Shown: positions 1 to 17,985 of the stretch, one piece after another | How the letters are laid out: each line of letters starts with the position of its first letter | Numbering within the stretch: the stretch's first letter is position 1 | Origin: Amia ocellicauda | Lineage: Eukaryota; Chordata; Actinopteri; Amiiformes; Amiidae | Reading direction: 5' to 3' | Assembly (NCBI RefSeq): GCF_036373705.1 | Contig: NC_089863.1 | Span: forward strand, 9,469,357-9,533,356 | DNA length: 64,000 nucleotides | Translations under genes and position numbers: made by a program | The notes under the pieces: model-generated | What the model was told of the DNA's origin: nothing | The model's database searches: none | The model's input: the letters and a program-made list of their open reading frames with translations, nothing else

Positions 1-499
1 TCAGAGCGGCTGATCTGGGCTCAGATTATCACACAGCCTGGGTGACACCCCATCTGTAATATAGACTGCAGCATTAACCCAGGGGGGGACATTACCCCAT
101 TAGGGACACAGAGAGAGTCTAAGGAGTGTAGTGAGGCTGGGTGACAGGGAGACAGAAGATAGAGGGATGGAGGGATGGGGGACAGAGGGATAGAGGGATG
201 GGGGGATTAGAGGGTCGATATTTTGGCTCAACTCCCAGACTGAAAGATGACACTAAACCTGTTAAATCCCTCCCCACACACCCCCCCCAGGAATAATCCA
301 CACCAGCACCACACTCCTCTTTAATCTCATCCCTCCATCATTAGCACACTGCCGTGCACAACAACACAACACACAGCTGAATGTTGAACACACTGTCGCG
401 CGCACACACACACACTGACTCACACACACACACACACACACTGACGTGCACACTGACGCACACACACTGATTCACACACACGCACACTGACACACTGAC

Positions 500-1000
500 T
501 GGTGCTGCACTCCTTAAAGTTGCCAGTTGGTGGCAGCATTGCCCAGTTTGTTTGGTATTGTGGTTAACACAGACAGACACTCTGGATCAGAGTGCGTTTC
601 AGTGGTCAGGGAGTGTTCTGTGTTGTGCAGAAGAACGTGCATCTCTGTGTCCACCTCTCCTGTCTCACAGTGACCACAGAGCCGGTCCTCTCTGGGCAGC
701 CAGGTCTGCCTGTGTCGTCCTGTTTCTCTGCCCAGGCTGTGGTCACTGAGCCTGTAATTGGTCAGGATCTGTCTCTGCTTTTTGTCTCTGACAGTGAAGA
801 CATACTCGGCAGGTGGACTCTGTTTAGGGCCCGATGGCAATCCAGTTTGATTTGGGATTTAGTTTCTTTGTCCCAGTCTTCCAGAGAGGAGCTCTTGGTT
901 TGCTTTATAGTTTGGTTGACTGATCTGTGGCCAGAGAGCAGTGCTGGCCTGAAGCTGGTTAGTCCTGTAGGCCTAATTCAGCTCTGCATGCAGTATTAGC
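500..1000 (-). mobile_element. 3' fragment of a non-LTR retrotransposon (LINE)
   Basis: Read on the minus strand this encodes the C-terminal Cys-His motif of a LINE polyprotein (CGHCETGEVDTE, then a His-containing stretch ending LLH). The same motif occurs in the longer LINE at 50.7-54.5 kb, and the nucleotide sequence around 640-760 parallels 51130-51250. Stops and frame shifts show it is a dead fragment. It is one of at least five pieces of this family in the window. Confidence 0.7.
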
Positions 1001-1514
1001 AACTGCACCTGCACCCCACTCTCTCTCCCCCTGTCTCTCTCTCTTTCTCTATCTCTCTCTCGCTCCTTTGTTAATGGTGTCTATTTGCCTGCAGTGTGCT
1101 GATGAAGTGCTCCCATTACTAACTAACTGCTGATCAATTAAAGAACAATTAAGAACAGGATTCTTTTTCATCCGTTAAGAACTCTAATTGAATACCAGAT
1201 GCAGGCAGCAGGCAGGGAAGGAGGGAGAGCGAGAGAGAGAGAGAAGACAAAGGAAGGGAAGAGAGTTAGGGAGAGAGAGAGAAGGAGGGAGGGCAGGACA
1301 CTGTGTAGGTTTGTGTAAAGATATCAATACATCCCCTGCCCCCCTCCCTCTCAGTCTTCTATTATTAGTGTTTTCGTTACTTAGCAACACAACCAGATTG
1401 GAACCACAACATTCTATTAGATTTCCTGGAAGATACAGATATGTACAGAGAGATACATATTCAATACCGAGCCAGAGTGTGTATGTATACAGCAAAATAT
1501 GGTATAGTGTGTGT
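1001..1514. other. Intergenic, pyrimidine- and purine-rich, no gene seen
   Basis: Contains CT-rich (1020-1065) and GA-rich (1205-1300) strand-asymmetric runs. I see no splice-consistent coding exon. Open frames here have low-complexity translations. Confidence 0.5.
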
Positions 1515-2300
1515 CCTGCAGGTGTATGTACAGTACAGTGTGTGTAATCCAGGTGTATATATACAGTACAGTGTGTGTAGTACAGATGTATATATACAGT
1601 ACAGTGTGTTCTCCAGGTGTATATATACAGTACAGTGTGTGTACTCCAGGTGTATATATACAATACAGTGTACTCCAGGTGTATATATACAGTACAGTGT
1701 GTGTAGTACAGGTGTATATATACAGTACAGTGTGTGTACTCCAGGTGTATATATACAGTACAGTGTGTGTACTCCAGGTGTATATATACAGTACAGTGTG
1801 TGTACTCCAGGTGTATATATACAGTACTGTGTGTACTCCTGGTGTATATCTACAGTACAGTGTGTACTCCAGGTGTATATATACAGTACAGTGTGTGTAG
1901 TCCAGGTGTATATATACAGTACAGTGTGTGTACTCCAGGTGTATATATACAGTACAGTGTGTGTAGTACAGGTGTATATATACAGTACAGTGTGTGTACT
2001 CCAGGTGTGTATATACAGTACAGTGTGTGTAGTACAGGTGTATATATACAGTACAGTGTGTGTTCTCCAGGTGTATATATACAGTACAGTGTGTGTAGTA
2101 CAGGTGTATATATACAGTACAGTGTGTACTCCAGGTGTATATATACAGTACAGTGTGTGTAGTACAGGTGTATATATACAGTACTGTGTGTGTACTCCAG
2201 GTGTATATATACAGTACAGTGTGTGTTCTCCAGGTGTATATATACAGTACAGTGTGTGTAGTACAGGTGTATATATACAGTACAGTGTGTACTCCAGGTA
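1515..2300. repeat. 33-bp minisatellite, about 24 units
   Basis: The unit contains CCAGGTGTATATATACAGTA followed by CAGTGTGTG. Units alternate between a TACTCC and an AGTACA variant, and some lack one or two bases of the TGTG run. Because 33 is a multiple of three and the unit lacks stops in several frames, it gives long artificial reading frames on both strands, with an 11-residue period such as YSVCTPGVYIQ. It lies just downstream of the GPCR gene's likely 3' end. Confidence 0.95.
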
Positions 2301-2350
2301 TAAATCTACAGAACACAGCAGTCAGTTCAGATATAAATTAATTAAACAAT

Positions 2351-2356
2351 TTATTA
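2351..2356 (-). promoter_or_regulatory. Candidate poly(A) signal of the GPCR gene
   Basis: TTTATT on the plus strand reads AATAAA on the gene strand, about 170 bases after the stop codon. A second TTTATT near 2455 is closer, within a CTT/TTA microsatellite. Either could be used; no transcript evidence is available. Confidence 0.35.
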
Positions 2357-2523
2357 ATTTGGGTACCATTACAGGGTTAAAGAAACCAGAAACACAGTCT
2401 CTTCCTCTTCTTCAATGTCTTTTTCTTCTTCTTCTTCTTCTTCTTCTTCTTCTTTTTATTATTATTGCACTTTTTGAAATTAGTGGGTCAGTTAGTCATT
2501 AATTCAGTTAGTCAGTCAGTCTG

Positions 2524-4100
2524 TCATTCAGCTGGTGAGTGTTGGGCTGGGGGGGCTATGTGTGTGGGGTGGGTGACCGGGGCGACTCTGGGGGGACACC
2601 AGCAGGACGGCACAAGGGCTCTCAGCTGCTTGACAGCCGGCCGTGACAACAGGAAGTAGAGGGGCGGGTTCCAGCAGGGAGCCAATAGGATGAGGAGGAT
2701 GGCAGTCAGAGAGCCCACCTCCCACAGCAATGAGACCTGGGGGGGTGGCGGGGATGGGGATGGGGGTGCATTGGAGGGGCTGGGCAGGGTTGAGGGAGGG
2801 GTGGCAGTGGGGTAGTTCTTGGGGGCGCCAGGGGTAGTCAGATAGGGTGGATATCTGCTGGTGGCCAGGTAGGGAGGGACAGAGGAGTGATTATTGACAG
2901 AGGGGGGGTCCGGAAGTGTGGAGACCAGGTGCGAATAATATAGGATCGTGGGGGGCGGGGGGCTGGAGGGGGACGGCGGGGCGGAGTCATCAGGGAACGG
3001 GGCGGTGGCCCAGTCGGGGGGGGGCAGGTTGACGAACTCCAGCACGTAGTAGGGCAGCCAGCTGAGCGCGAAGGCCAGTGTGGAGCCAATGAGCAGCGCC
3101 GTGGCCTTCCGATTTCGCCGCGCAGCCACGCAGGCGCCCAGTCCCCCCCGTGCCCCGCCACCGGCCCGGCCCCCTGCCCGCTGCAGGTGGGCCACGATGC
3201 GGGCGCAAGTGAGGGCGATTGTGAGCAGGGGGGCCAGGTAGTACACCAGCAGTGCTGGCACCAGAAAGCCCAGCCAGCGGCCCCGGCCCACCGCCCAGGT
3301 GCAGTCGCTGTCGAACTGCACGTAGGTGACCTTGGGCAGCGCCATGCACACGGCCACCAGCCATATCACAGACACCACGCCCACTCTGAGAGAAAGGGAG
3401 GGAGAGGAGAGAGGGAGGGAGGGAGGGGGAGCAAGGGAGAGAAGGGGAGGTTACTAAAATTACATCATGCAAAATCGACTATTGCTCTTACTGTACTTCT
3501 ACTACTTTTACTGCTATGTTTACTACTACTGCTACTTTTACTGCTACTATTACTTACTACAGCTCCTTGCAAATTGTACAACCCTGCCCCCCCTCCTCAG
3601 ACACAGTATACGTACAGGCGGGGGGGGGTGAGGCGGCCGCACCCCCTGGAGGATGGGGCGGGGGAGGCAGGGCAAGGGTGTGTGGGTGGGTGGCGGGGTG
3701 ATGGACGGGAGGGGGCGCAACGTGTGATAACAATGCGCTGGCGGAGCAGGGCCAGGGCAGCCAGGCTGAACACCCCCGCCCCCGCGGTCAGGGAAGTGGA
3801 GAACGCCACAAACACACAGGTGCCCCCTCCGAGCCGCCAGCCGCTGGCCCCCGCCCCCAGCAGCACGGCCGGCAGCGACAGCAGCGCCCCCACGTCCGCC
3901 ACGCTCAGGCTGAGCAGCAGCACCACGCTGGGCCGGGCCCAGCGCCGGCCGGGCTGCCGGGTCAGCACCAGCCACACCAGCAGATGCCCCCCACCCCCTG
4001 CCAGCAGCGCCAGCACACTGAACAGAGGCAGCACCAGCGAGAAGGAGATGGTGGTGTCAGCACTGACTGACTGGAACAGCAGGTTCACTATGGCTGGCAT
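2524..4100 (-). CDS. Class A (rhodopsin-like) G protein-coupled receptor, two coding exons
   Basis: Exon 1 is 3616-4102, with the ATG at 4100-4098 just inside a TTTTCCCAG acceptor, which implies an untranslated exon further upstream. Exon 2 is 2524-3385. The donor GTACGT (3615-3610) and the acceptor CTCAG before 3385 join in phase (CT|A, Leu), giving about 448 aa. Seven hydrophobic segments are visible: TM2 has LSVAD; Cys opens TM3; TM4 has IWLV; the ECL2 Cys is in SDCTW; TM6 has SWLPYY; TM7 has NPPLY, matching NPxxY. Two hallmarks are missing: the TM1 Asn (GGGGHLLVW) and DRY after TM3 (ALLRQRIV). About 95 Pro/Ser/Thr-rich residues are inserted between TM6 and TM7. The single intron in intracellular loop 2 and the general pattern suggest a peptide receptor related to the galanin receptor/GPR151 group. 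That family call is weak; membership of class A is strong. Confidence 0.82.
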
Positions 4101-4169
4101 CCCTGGGAAAAGAAGGGGAGAGAGAGTGGAGAGAGACTGTTCCCATTGTCCTGTCCATGCTTTACAATT

Positions 4170-5025
4170 AGTCAATTAGACTGACTGACACACTAACTGA
4201 TACACAGACTGACTGACACTGATACACTGACTAACTGATACATTGACCGACTGACTGATACACAGACTAACTGACACAGTGACTGACTGACTGACTGATA
4301 CACAGACTGACTGATACACAGACTGACTGATACACAGACTGACTGACACAGTGACTGACTGACTGATACACAGACTGACTGACTGACTGATACACTGACT
4401 GACTGAATGACTGACACAGAGACTCACTGACTGACTGACTGACTGATACACAGACTGACTGACACAGTGACTGACTGACTGACTGATACACAGACTGACT
4501 GATACACAGACTGACTGACACAGTGACTGACTGACTGATACACAGACTGACTGACACTGATACACTGACTAACTGACACATTGACAGACTGACAGACACA
4601 GTGACTGACTGACTGACTGATACACTGACTGACTGATACACTGACTGACTGACTGACTGACACAGAGACTCACTGACTGACTGACTGACTGATACACAGA
4701 CTGACTGACACACAGACTGACTGACACATTGACCAACTGACTGATACACAGACTGACTGACACAGTGACTGACTGACTGATACACAGACTGACTGACACA
4801 GTGACTGACTGACTGATACACAGACTGACTGACACAGTGACTGACTGACTGATACACAGACTGACTGACACAGTGACTGACTGACTGATACACAGACTGA
4901 CTGACACAGTGACTGACTGACTGATACACAGACTGATTTATACACTGACACTGATATGCTGACTGACTGACTGACACTCTGACTGACACATTGACTTACT
5001 GAAACACTGACCGACTGACAGCAAT
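4170..5025. repeat. CTGA-based minisatellite
   Basis: Tandem array of CTGACTGA, CTGATACACAGA and CTGACACAGTGA modules in varying order. It is open in several minus-strand frames (SVSQSVCVSQ-type translations), none of which looks like a protein. Shorter arrays of the same motif occur at 12963-13000 and 17030-17225; the latter two are where the inverted copine copy is deleted. Confidence 0.95.
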
Positions 5026-5068
5026 TCAATACAATAAAACCACAACAATTAATACTACTACTGCTGCA

Positions 5069-5070
<2 letters not shown>

Positions 5071-5129
<59 letters not shown>
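5071..5129. repeat. (TAA)n microsatellite
   Basis: About 20 uninterrupted AAT/TAA units. Preceded by a short ACTACTGCTGC stretch. Confidence 0.97.
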
Positions 5130-5197
5130 TCCACTGCAGCACCCTTACCTGTCTGGTGATAAACTCGCAAAAACACAACTGCTCCTCCTTCTGCGCC

Positions 5198-5230
<33 letters not shown>

Positions 5231-6270
5231 GCCTGTCTGTCTGTCCGTCTGTATGTGCGTCTTTCTATCTGTATGTCTGTCTTACTGCCTGTGCATCTGG
5301 GTACTTGTCTCTTTGTGTCTTCCTGACTGTCTCTATTTATTAATGTGTTTTTCTGAAACAGCAAGAGACAGACAATCACACAGGAGAGAGAGAGAGAGGG
5401 AGAGGGAGATCCTGCTAATTTCACTGCCCGTACCAATCACTCCCTAATCTCAGACTCCAATTACAGACCGTAATCACAGGCCTCAGTCAGTCCAATCAGT
5501 GCAAATTATCCAATTATTCCAGTCCAGGCCAGGGTGCGCTGAGTGCTCCAGTCTCCCTCAATTTGTCCTGATCATCAATTAATTAACTCCAATTAGTCAA
5601 CAAAGAGAGTCCCCAGTCTGACTCTGTCCTTCGTCGTATCAGTCAGGTGTATGATTGAGGTGTCTCTTTCTCTCCTCCTCCTCCTCCTCCCCCTCTCCCT
5701 CTCTTCCATCTGTTTCCGTAACGACTGAAGAATTGCGTTACCTCAGCCACCTGTTCTCAATTTGCAAAAAGGTCAGTTAGGGAGAGAGAGAGCGTGAGAG
5801 TGAGTGAGTGAAGGTGAGGGAGAGAGAAGGAAAGAGAAAGAGAGGGAGATGGAGGGAAGGAGGCAGGAGGGCAACAAGAGAGAGGTATAGGGGAGCTGAG
5901 AAAGAGTAGAGTGAGAGAGCAAGAGAGTAGAAAGAGATGTGTAGTCTTGTAGAGCAGGGCTGCTCAATCCTGGTCCAGGAGAAACCACTATCCTGCTGGT
6001 TTTTATTCCAACTGATCTCTCAGTTACTTAATTGAACCTTAATTAAGTAACCATCTGCTTAGATTTGACTTTTTAAATTGTGTAATAAAAGAGCTGGTTC
6101 TTCAATAAGAGAGATATTAGGAGACAGAGGAAGGGACAGAGATAGAAGAATAGAGAACAAGAGCATTCTCTCTCCCAAACCCCTCCTCCCCGCTCTCTCT
6201 CTCAGCTGTACATATGATATTTTTGACCCCAATTACAGTCCAGTGATGTGGATACAGATGAGTAAACAAG

Positions 6271-6309
<39 letters not shown>

Positions 6310-6640
6310 TCATATACACACACATAGAGGGAGAGAAGGAGGAGAGAGACAGGGGAGATGGAGAGAGTGGAGGAGGGGGTGGGGGTTAGCTGTGCTCCAG
6401 TAAACATCTGTTTAATGAATATCATTGAGGAGAGAGGTACATATTGAACACTGACACTGTGCAGCCACAGTCCAGCCACTATAGACCAGTCCAGTCCAGA
6501 CTGGAGAGACAGTGAAAGAGAGAGACTTGGATAGAGGGAGAGGGAGAGAGAGAGAGAGTGGGGGAAGGGAGAGACATGAAAGCAGAGATAGATAGAGACA
6601 GAGAGAGAGACAGAGAACAGGGGAAGTCTCAGTAATGATA
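5130..6640. other. Intergenic: CTGT, GA and CA simple repeats plus one dispersed repeat
   Basis: CTGT tetranucleotide repeat at 5198-5245, GA-rich tracts at 5375-5410 and 5780-5935, (CA)n at about 6285-6310 and further GA-rich runs to 6615. The segment at about 5955-6075 (from CTGCTCAATCCTGGTCCAGG to TTGAACC) resembles a dispersed repeat that I recall as common in fish; its class is not certain. No convincing exon. Confidence 0.6.
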
Positions 6641-6667
6641 AGCACAAAGCCACAGCGGTGGGTTGAA

Positions 6668-6673
6668 GAGGAG
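6668..6673 (-). promoter_or_regulatory. Candidate poly(A) signal of cpne6
   Basis: TTTATT on the plus strand, AATAAA on the gene strand, about 870 bases beyond the cpne6 stop codon. Another candidate lies near 7134. Use of either site is inferred only from the hexamer. Confidence 0.3.
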
Positions 6674-7189
6674 TCGTTTATTCAGTTCTTTATCACAGAG
6701 CTCTGCAGTCGGAGGCCGTTCACGATGACTGATTACATATGTGTATGGAAACAATGCTGTCGGGGGGCAGGAGGGGCAGACGAGCTACGATATTTTATCA
6801 AGTGCGCGGTTCTACAGCGGAGAAACAGGGAGCGAAGCAAAGCGATTGCAAACCAAGATGATGGAAGAGGCAGTGTAGCCGTAAGTGAGGAACAGTGAAC
6901 ATTTCAGAAAAGTAAAAAGACACAAAGCAGGCAGACATGTCCAAAAGATATATAAAGAGCCCCCTACATCTGTGAACATCTCTCTCTATCGCTCCCTCTT
7001 TCTATTGATCTATAGAGAACAGATAGACAGACATTTAGATAAGTGGATACATACATACTTCATATATAGATATTTATGAATATAGGTGTATTTGTGTGCA
7101 TATCTCCTGTACCAAAAATGCATATATATATTTGTTTATTCAAGTTAATCTGATGAGAGTGATAGGGAGACAGCTCCCCCTCACTCTCT

Positions 7190-7222
7190 ACAGGCTCAGC
7201 AGGGGAACTGCAGCTCACTGGA

Positions 7223-7285
<63 letters not shown>

Positions 7286-7343
7286 TTGTGAGAGAGAAGG
7301 CCATAACACCCCCACAGGCTCAGCAGGGGAACCACAGCTCACT
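7190..7343. repeat. (TAA)n microsatellite flanked by a 31-bp direct repeat
   Basis: About 20 TAA units at 7223-7284. Nearly identical 31-bp copies containing AGGCTCAGCAGGGGAAC sit on either side (about 7190-7220 and 7313-7343). The block lies in the presumed 3' UTR of cpne6. Confidence 0.85.
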
Positions 7344-7540
7344 GTGACTGTGCGTCCGTGAGATCTGGACTGGTTCTGGTTCAGCGGTGTTCTGCTGGGT
7401 CGGAGTTCAGGTCGGGCTGTGGTTTAGTACAGATGTGGTTCTGCTGTGTTTGCATGTAGACTGGATCAGGGTTCAGCTGGGTCCTGGGATGTAGGTCTGT
7501 CCAGCTGTGGTTCTGGACTGGAGCCCGGTCCTGGGCCAGA

Positions 7541-13540
<6,000 letters not shown>

Positions 13541-13879
13541 GCCTTCCTTTCTGTGGAAGATACAGCCAATCCAGATTGGCATTCTTCTACTTAGTGTTAT
13601 GTATGTTTATATTTTTGGTGTGTGTGCGTGTTAGGGTAGGTGTGTGACACAAACACAACACACACAATTGACACATGCAAAGTCACAATAGACACACACT
13701 CAGACACACACAATAGACACACATACGCAATAAACACACTCACACACACTGACCTTGTGTGTCTTTTGAAGCTTCACTTAAACAACATAACACATCCTTT
13801 TCAGGAAAAGGAGAGACAGGAATCAGGGGTAGAGAGGGGGAGAGCTGAGGTCAAACTAAGACCAAGAGAATAAGAGAGA

Positions 13880-15655
13880 GAGAGAAAGAGAGAGTTAATG
13901 CAGACACTGACTGAACACTACAGCACATTAACACTGCACTGAGAGAGAGGGGTAATACAGACACACTGAACACTACAGCACATTAACACTGCACTGAGAG
14001 AGAGAGGGTTAATACAGACACACTGACTGAACACTACAGCACATTAACACTGCACTGAGAGAGAGAGGGTTAATACAGACACACTGACTGAACACTACAG
14101 CACATTAACACTGCACTGAGAGAGAGAGGGTTAATACAGACACACTGACTGACTGAACACTACAGCACATTAACACTGCACTGAGAGAGAGAGGGTTAAT
14201 ACAGACACACTGACTGAACACTACAGCACATTAACACTGCACTGAGAGAGAGAGGGTTAATACAGACACACTGACTGAACACTACAGCACATTAACACTG
14301 CACTGAGAGAGAGAGGGTTAATACAGACACACTGACTGAACACTACAGCACATTAACACTGCACTGAGAGAGAGAGGGTTAATACAGACACACTGAACAC
14401 TACAGCACATTAACACTGCACTGAGAGAGAGAGGGTTAATACAGACACACTGACTGAACACTACAGCACATTAACACTGCACTGAGAGAGAGAGGGTTAA
14501 TACAGACACACTGACTGACTGAACACTACAGCACATTAACACTGCACTGAGAGAGAGGGTTAATACAGACACTGACTGAACACTACAGCACATTAACACT
14601 GCACTGAGAGAGAGAGGGTTAATACAGACACACTGAACACTACAGCACATTAACACTGCACTGAGAGAGAGAGGGTTAATACAGACACACTGACTGAACA
14701 CTACAGCACATTAACACTGCACTGAGAGAGAGAGGGTTAATACAGACACACTGACTGAACACTACAGCACATTAACACTGCACTGAGAGAGAGAGGGTTA
14801 ATACAGACACACTGACTGACTGAACACTACAGCACATTAACACTGCACTGAGAGAGAGAGGGTTAATACAGACACACTGACTGAACACTACAGCACATTA
14901 ACACTGCACTGAGAGAGAGAGGGTTAATACAGACACGCTGACTGAACACTACAGCACATTAACACTGCACTGAGAGAGAGAGGGTTAATACAGACACGCT
15001 GACTGAACACTACAGCACATTAACACTGCACTGAGAGAGAGAGGGTTAATACAGACACACTGACTGACTGAACACTACAGCACATTAACACTGCACTGAG
15101 AGAGAGAGGGTTAATACAGACACACTGACTGACTGAACACTACAGCACATTAACACTGCACTGAGAGAGAGAGGGTTAATACAGACACACTGAACACTAC
15201 AGCACATTAAAACTGCACTGAGAGAGAGAGGGGTAATACAGACACACTGAACACTACAGCACATTAACACTGCACTGAGAGAGAGGGTTAATACAGACAC
15301 ACTGAACACTACAGCACATTAACACTGCACTGAGAGAGAGAGGGTTAATACAGACACACTGATTGACTGAACACTACAGCACATTAACACTGCACTGAGA
15401 GAGAGAGGGGTAATACAGACACACTGAACACTACAGCACATTAACACTGCACTGAGAGAGAGGGTTAATACAGACACACTGAACACTACAGCACATTAAC
15501 ACTGCACTGAGAGAGAGAGGGTTAATACAGACACACTGACTGAACACTACAGCACATTAACACTGCACTGAGAAAGAGAGGGTTAATACAGACACACTGA
15601 CTGACTGAACACTACAGCACATTAACACTGCACTGAGAGAGAGAGGGGATTACAG
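13880..15655. repeat. 57-66-bp satellite, about 28 units
   Basis: The unit runs GAGAGAGAGAGGGTTAATAC, then AGACACACTGACTGAACACT, then ACAGCACATTAACACTGCACT. Units vary mainly by 0, 1 or 2 extra CTGA blocks. The array lies between the first cpne6 coding exon and its probable untranslated exon, so it is intronic or promoter-proximal. The inverted duplication lacks it entirely. Confidence 0.97.
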
Positions 15656-15952
15656 AATGAGGAAGAGAGGAGGATGAAGATTCACCGAGCGATGGCGCAG
15701 AGAATGGGGGATGAAAGGGACAAATTCTACAAGAAAGGGATGGAATCAGGAAAGAAGAGAGTGACGAGAAAGACAGGGGTCAATAAAGAACAATCCTTTT
15801 AAGAAGAGATAATTCTGAGAACAAATAGTAAAAATATCGACTCTTACTATATAATAATAAATAACCCTCAAAAAGAAGAAGAGGAGGGGATAGAGAGGAG
15901 AGGAGAGGAGAGGAGAGAGGGATGAGAGGCAGAGAAAGAGACAGCAGCTTAC

Positions 15953-16040
15953 CTCTCCAGCTCTGTCGTTCCCTGACGGAGGAATGAACTCACTGAGATT
16001 ACTGTGGTGTGAACGGCTCTGCCTCCCTCCCTCCCTCCTT
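15953..16040 (-). other. Probable untranslated 5' exon of cpne6
   Basis: A good donor (GGAGAG|GTAAGC at 15953/15952) follows about 85 bases of non-repetitive, moderately GC-rich sequence. It is the only clear island in a long GA-rich stretch upstream of the first coding exon. The upstream limit is not determinable by eye. Confidence 0.35.
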
Positions 16041-16239
16041 CTCAGTGGAAGATGTTCCTCCAGTGACTCTCTTAGAAGATGTTGCCAAAAAACATTTAGA
16101 CACTTTTAACCCTTCTATTGTCTACGCAGCAATATGATTCTCTCCCTCTCTCTCGCTCTGTCCCTCCCTCACTGCCTCTCCTGTTCTGTCTGTTATTTTT
16201 TCCATGCAGTCTGTCAGTTGTACATTAAACCTCTCTACT

Positions 16240-16349
16240 CCTCTCCCTCTCTCTCTTTCTCCCTTGCCCTGTCTCTCTCGCACTGTGAGTGACACCTACT
16301 TATTAATCCCTTCAAAACAGTGCTTTTCTCCTGACAGATACTGAGAGCC

Positions 16350-16398
<49 letters not shown>

Positions 16399-16541
16399 GG
16401 GGTTAATAAAGGCAATCTGACTGATTGACTCAACACTGCACTTAAAAAAGGGAGGGGAAGAGAGAGAGAGATGGGAGAGAGACTGGACACAGTGTGATAC
16501 TAAATTGTGTTTATTCCTTCAGTGGATCACATTAATCCCTT

Positions 16542-16582
<41 letters not shown>

Positions 16583-17230
16583 CCCTCTCTCACTCTAATT
16601 TTTTATTTTTTTGTTACTTTGCTTCTCAAAGCAAAGCCAAGGCGAAATTAACATTACCGTGGTTACAAACGACCCCTGTAGTTTAACCCCTCAAATGTCA
16701 GGAGTTTATACACACTGTCTTCCACCTCACCTGCTCTCCCTCCCTCTCTCTCTCTCTCTCTCTGTCACTTGTTCCCCCTTGCTCCATCTTTCTTTCCCCA
16801 AAGGCAGGTGGAGGGAGGAAGAGAGGGATGGGTGAGAGAGAGGGATGAGAAAGAAAAGGACAGGGGGGTGTAGAGAGAAAAGGGATGGATAGCATTGAGA
16901 GAGAGAGGGGGACAGCAAAGGATGGGCGACAGACAAGAGAGACAGTGAGAGAGAGAGAGGGGGATGTGGCGATGTGTGTGTTGTCTTCTCAGTGCAGGAT
17001 AGACTGACTACTGAGACAGGGAGGAATAGACTCACTGACTGACTGACTGATACACAGTCTGACTAAATGGCCCACTAATTGACTGATACACCTGATACAC
17101 TGACTGGCTGATTGATACACTGACTGACTGACAGACTGACACACTGACTGACACACTGACTGACACACTGACTGACTGACTGACACACTGACTGACACAC
17201 TGACTGACTGGCTGACTGATACACTGACCG
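16240..17230. repeat. GA/CT tracts followed by CTGA minisatellite
   Basis: GA-rich runs at 16350-16400, 16460-16480 and 16800-16960, CT runs at 16545-16580 and 16740-16765, then CTGACTGA/CACACTGACTGA units at 17030-17225. No exon is supported. Confidence 0.85.
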
Positions 17231-17985
17231 AAATTACAAATACAATTGTGACAAATCTCTCTTAAGACTGTGAGATCGCTGCTCCCTTGTGGAATTAAAT
17301 GAAATTGCAACCGAATTACATAGGCAAATTAATAATTTTCAACAATACTGGACTGTACATAACGTTACCTCTCCCTCCCCTCCCCAAAACTCTCTCTCTC
17401 TCTTCCTATTTCTCCTCCTTTTTCCATCTCCCTCTCAAATTCAAATGGTGCTTTTTTGTCATAACAACCACTTGTAGTTTTGCCAAAGCAATGACATACA
17501 TGTATCAACAGTAACAAACATTACATCTGTACACTGTGGCCATTCCTCAACACAGGGAGGTGAGATAATGCAGTGAAAATATACTGACTATGTATTTATA
17601 CACAGTACATGCATACATATTATGTTTGTACTTATGTGTATATATACATACATAAATCATACAAACACACACATGTACCCATGCCCATGTACACATATAA
17701 TATTAGGGCTGTCCCGAAAGGTCAATTTTTACCTTTACCAATTTTAACACATCACTGAACCAAACTTCGAAGCTAAGTTATGCTAATTTGCATAATGTAT
17801 CGATGACATCACATTAGCTATTAGTATTAGTGTATAGATTTGAATGAAAATCCTACCTTTGTATTTATTTTTTACAGGTAATCCATATAAACAAACAAAC
17901 AAACAAATAAACAAACAAAATAACCCTTGTAGTTTCAAATAAGTTATCTGGGTCAAACCCAGAACGCAGGAATGCTGGAAAGCCA
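17140..17985 (+). repeat. Distal arm of the inverted duplication
   Basis: This segment recurs in reverse complement at 34310-35260: 17430-17520 matches 34940-35015, and 17860-17980 matches 34320-34440. It includes a LINE 3'-tail-like stretch (GTTTTGCCAAAGCAATGACA) and an AAACAAACAAAC repeat at 17890-17920. Confidence 0.8.

Noticed and set aside
1417-2502. Long open frames on both strands (about 300-350 codons) through the minisatellite
   Set aside because: Consequence of a stop-free 33-bp tandem unit. No domain, start context or splice signals.
4176-5176. Ser/Val/Gln-rich open frames
   Set aside because: Direct translation of the CTGA minisatellite and (TAA)n.
13880-15655. CRISPR-like direct repeats
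   Set aside because: Head-to-tail satellite with no spacers and no cas genes.
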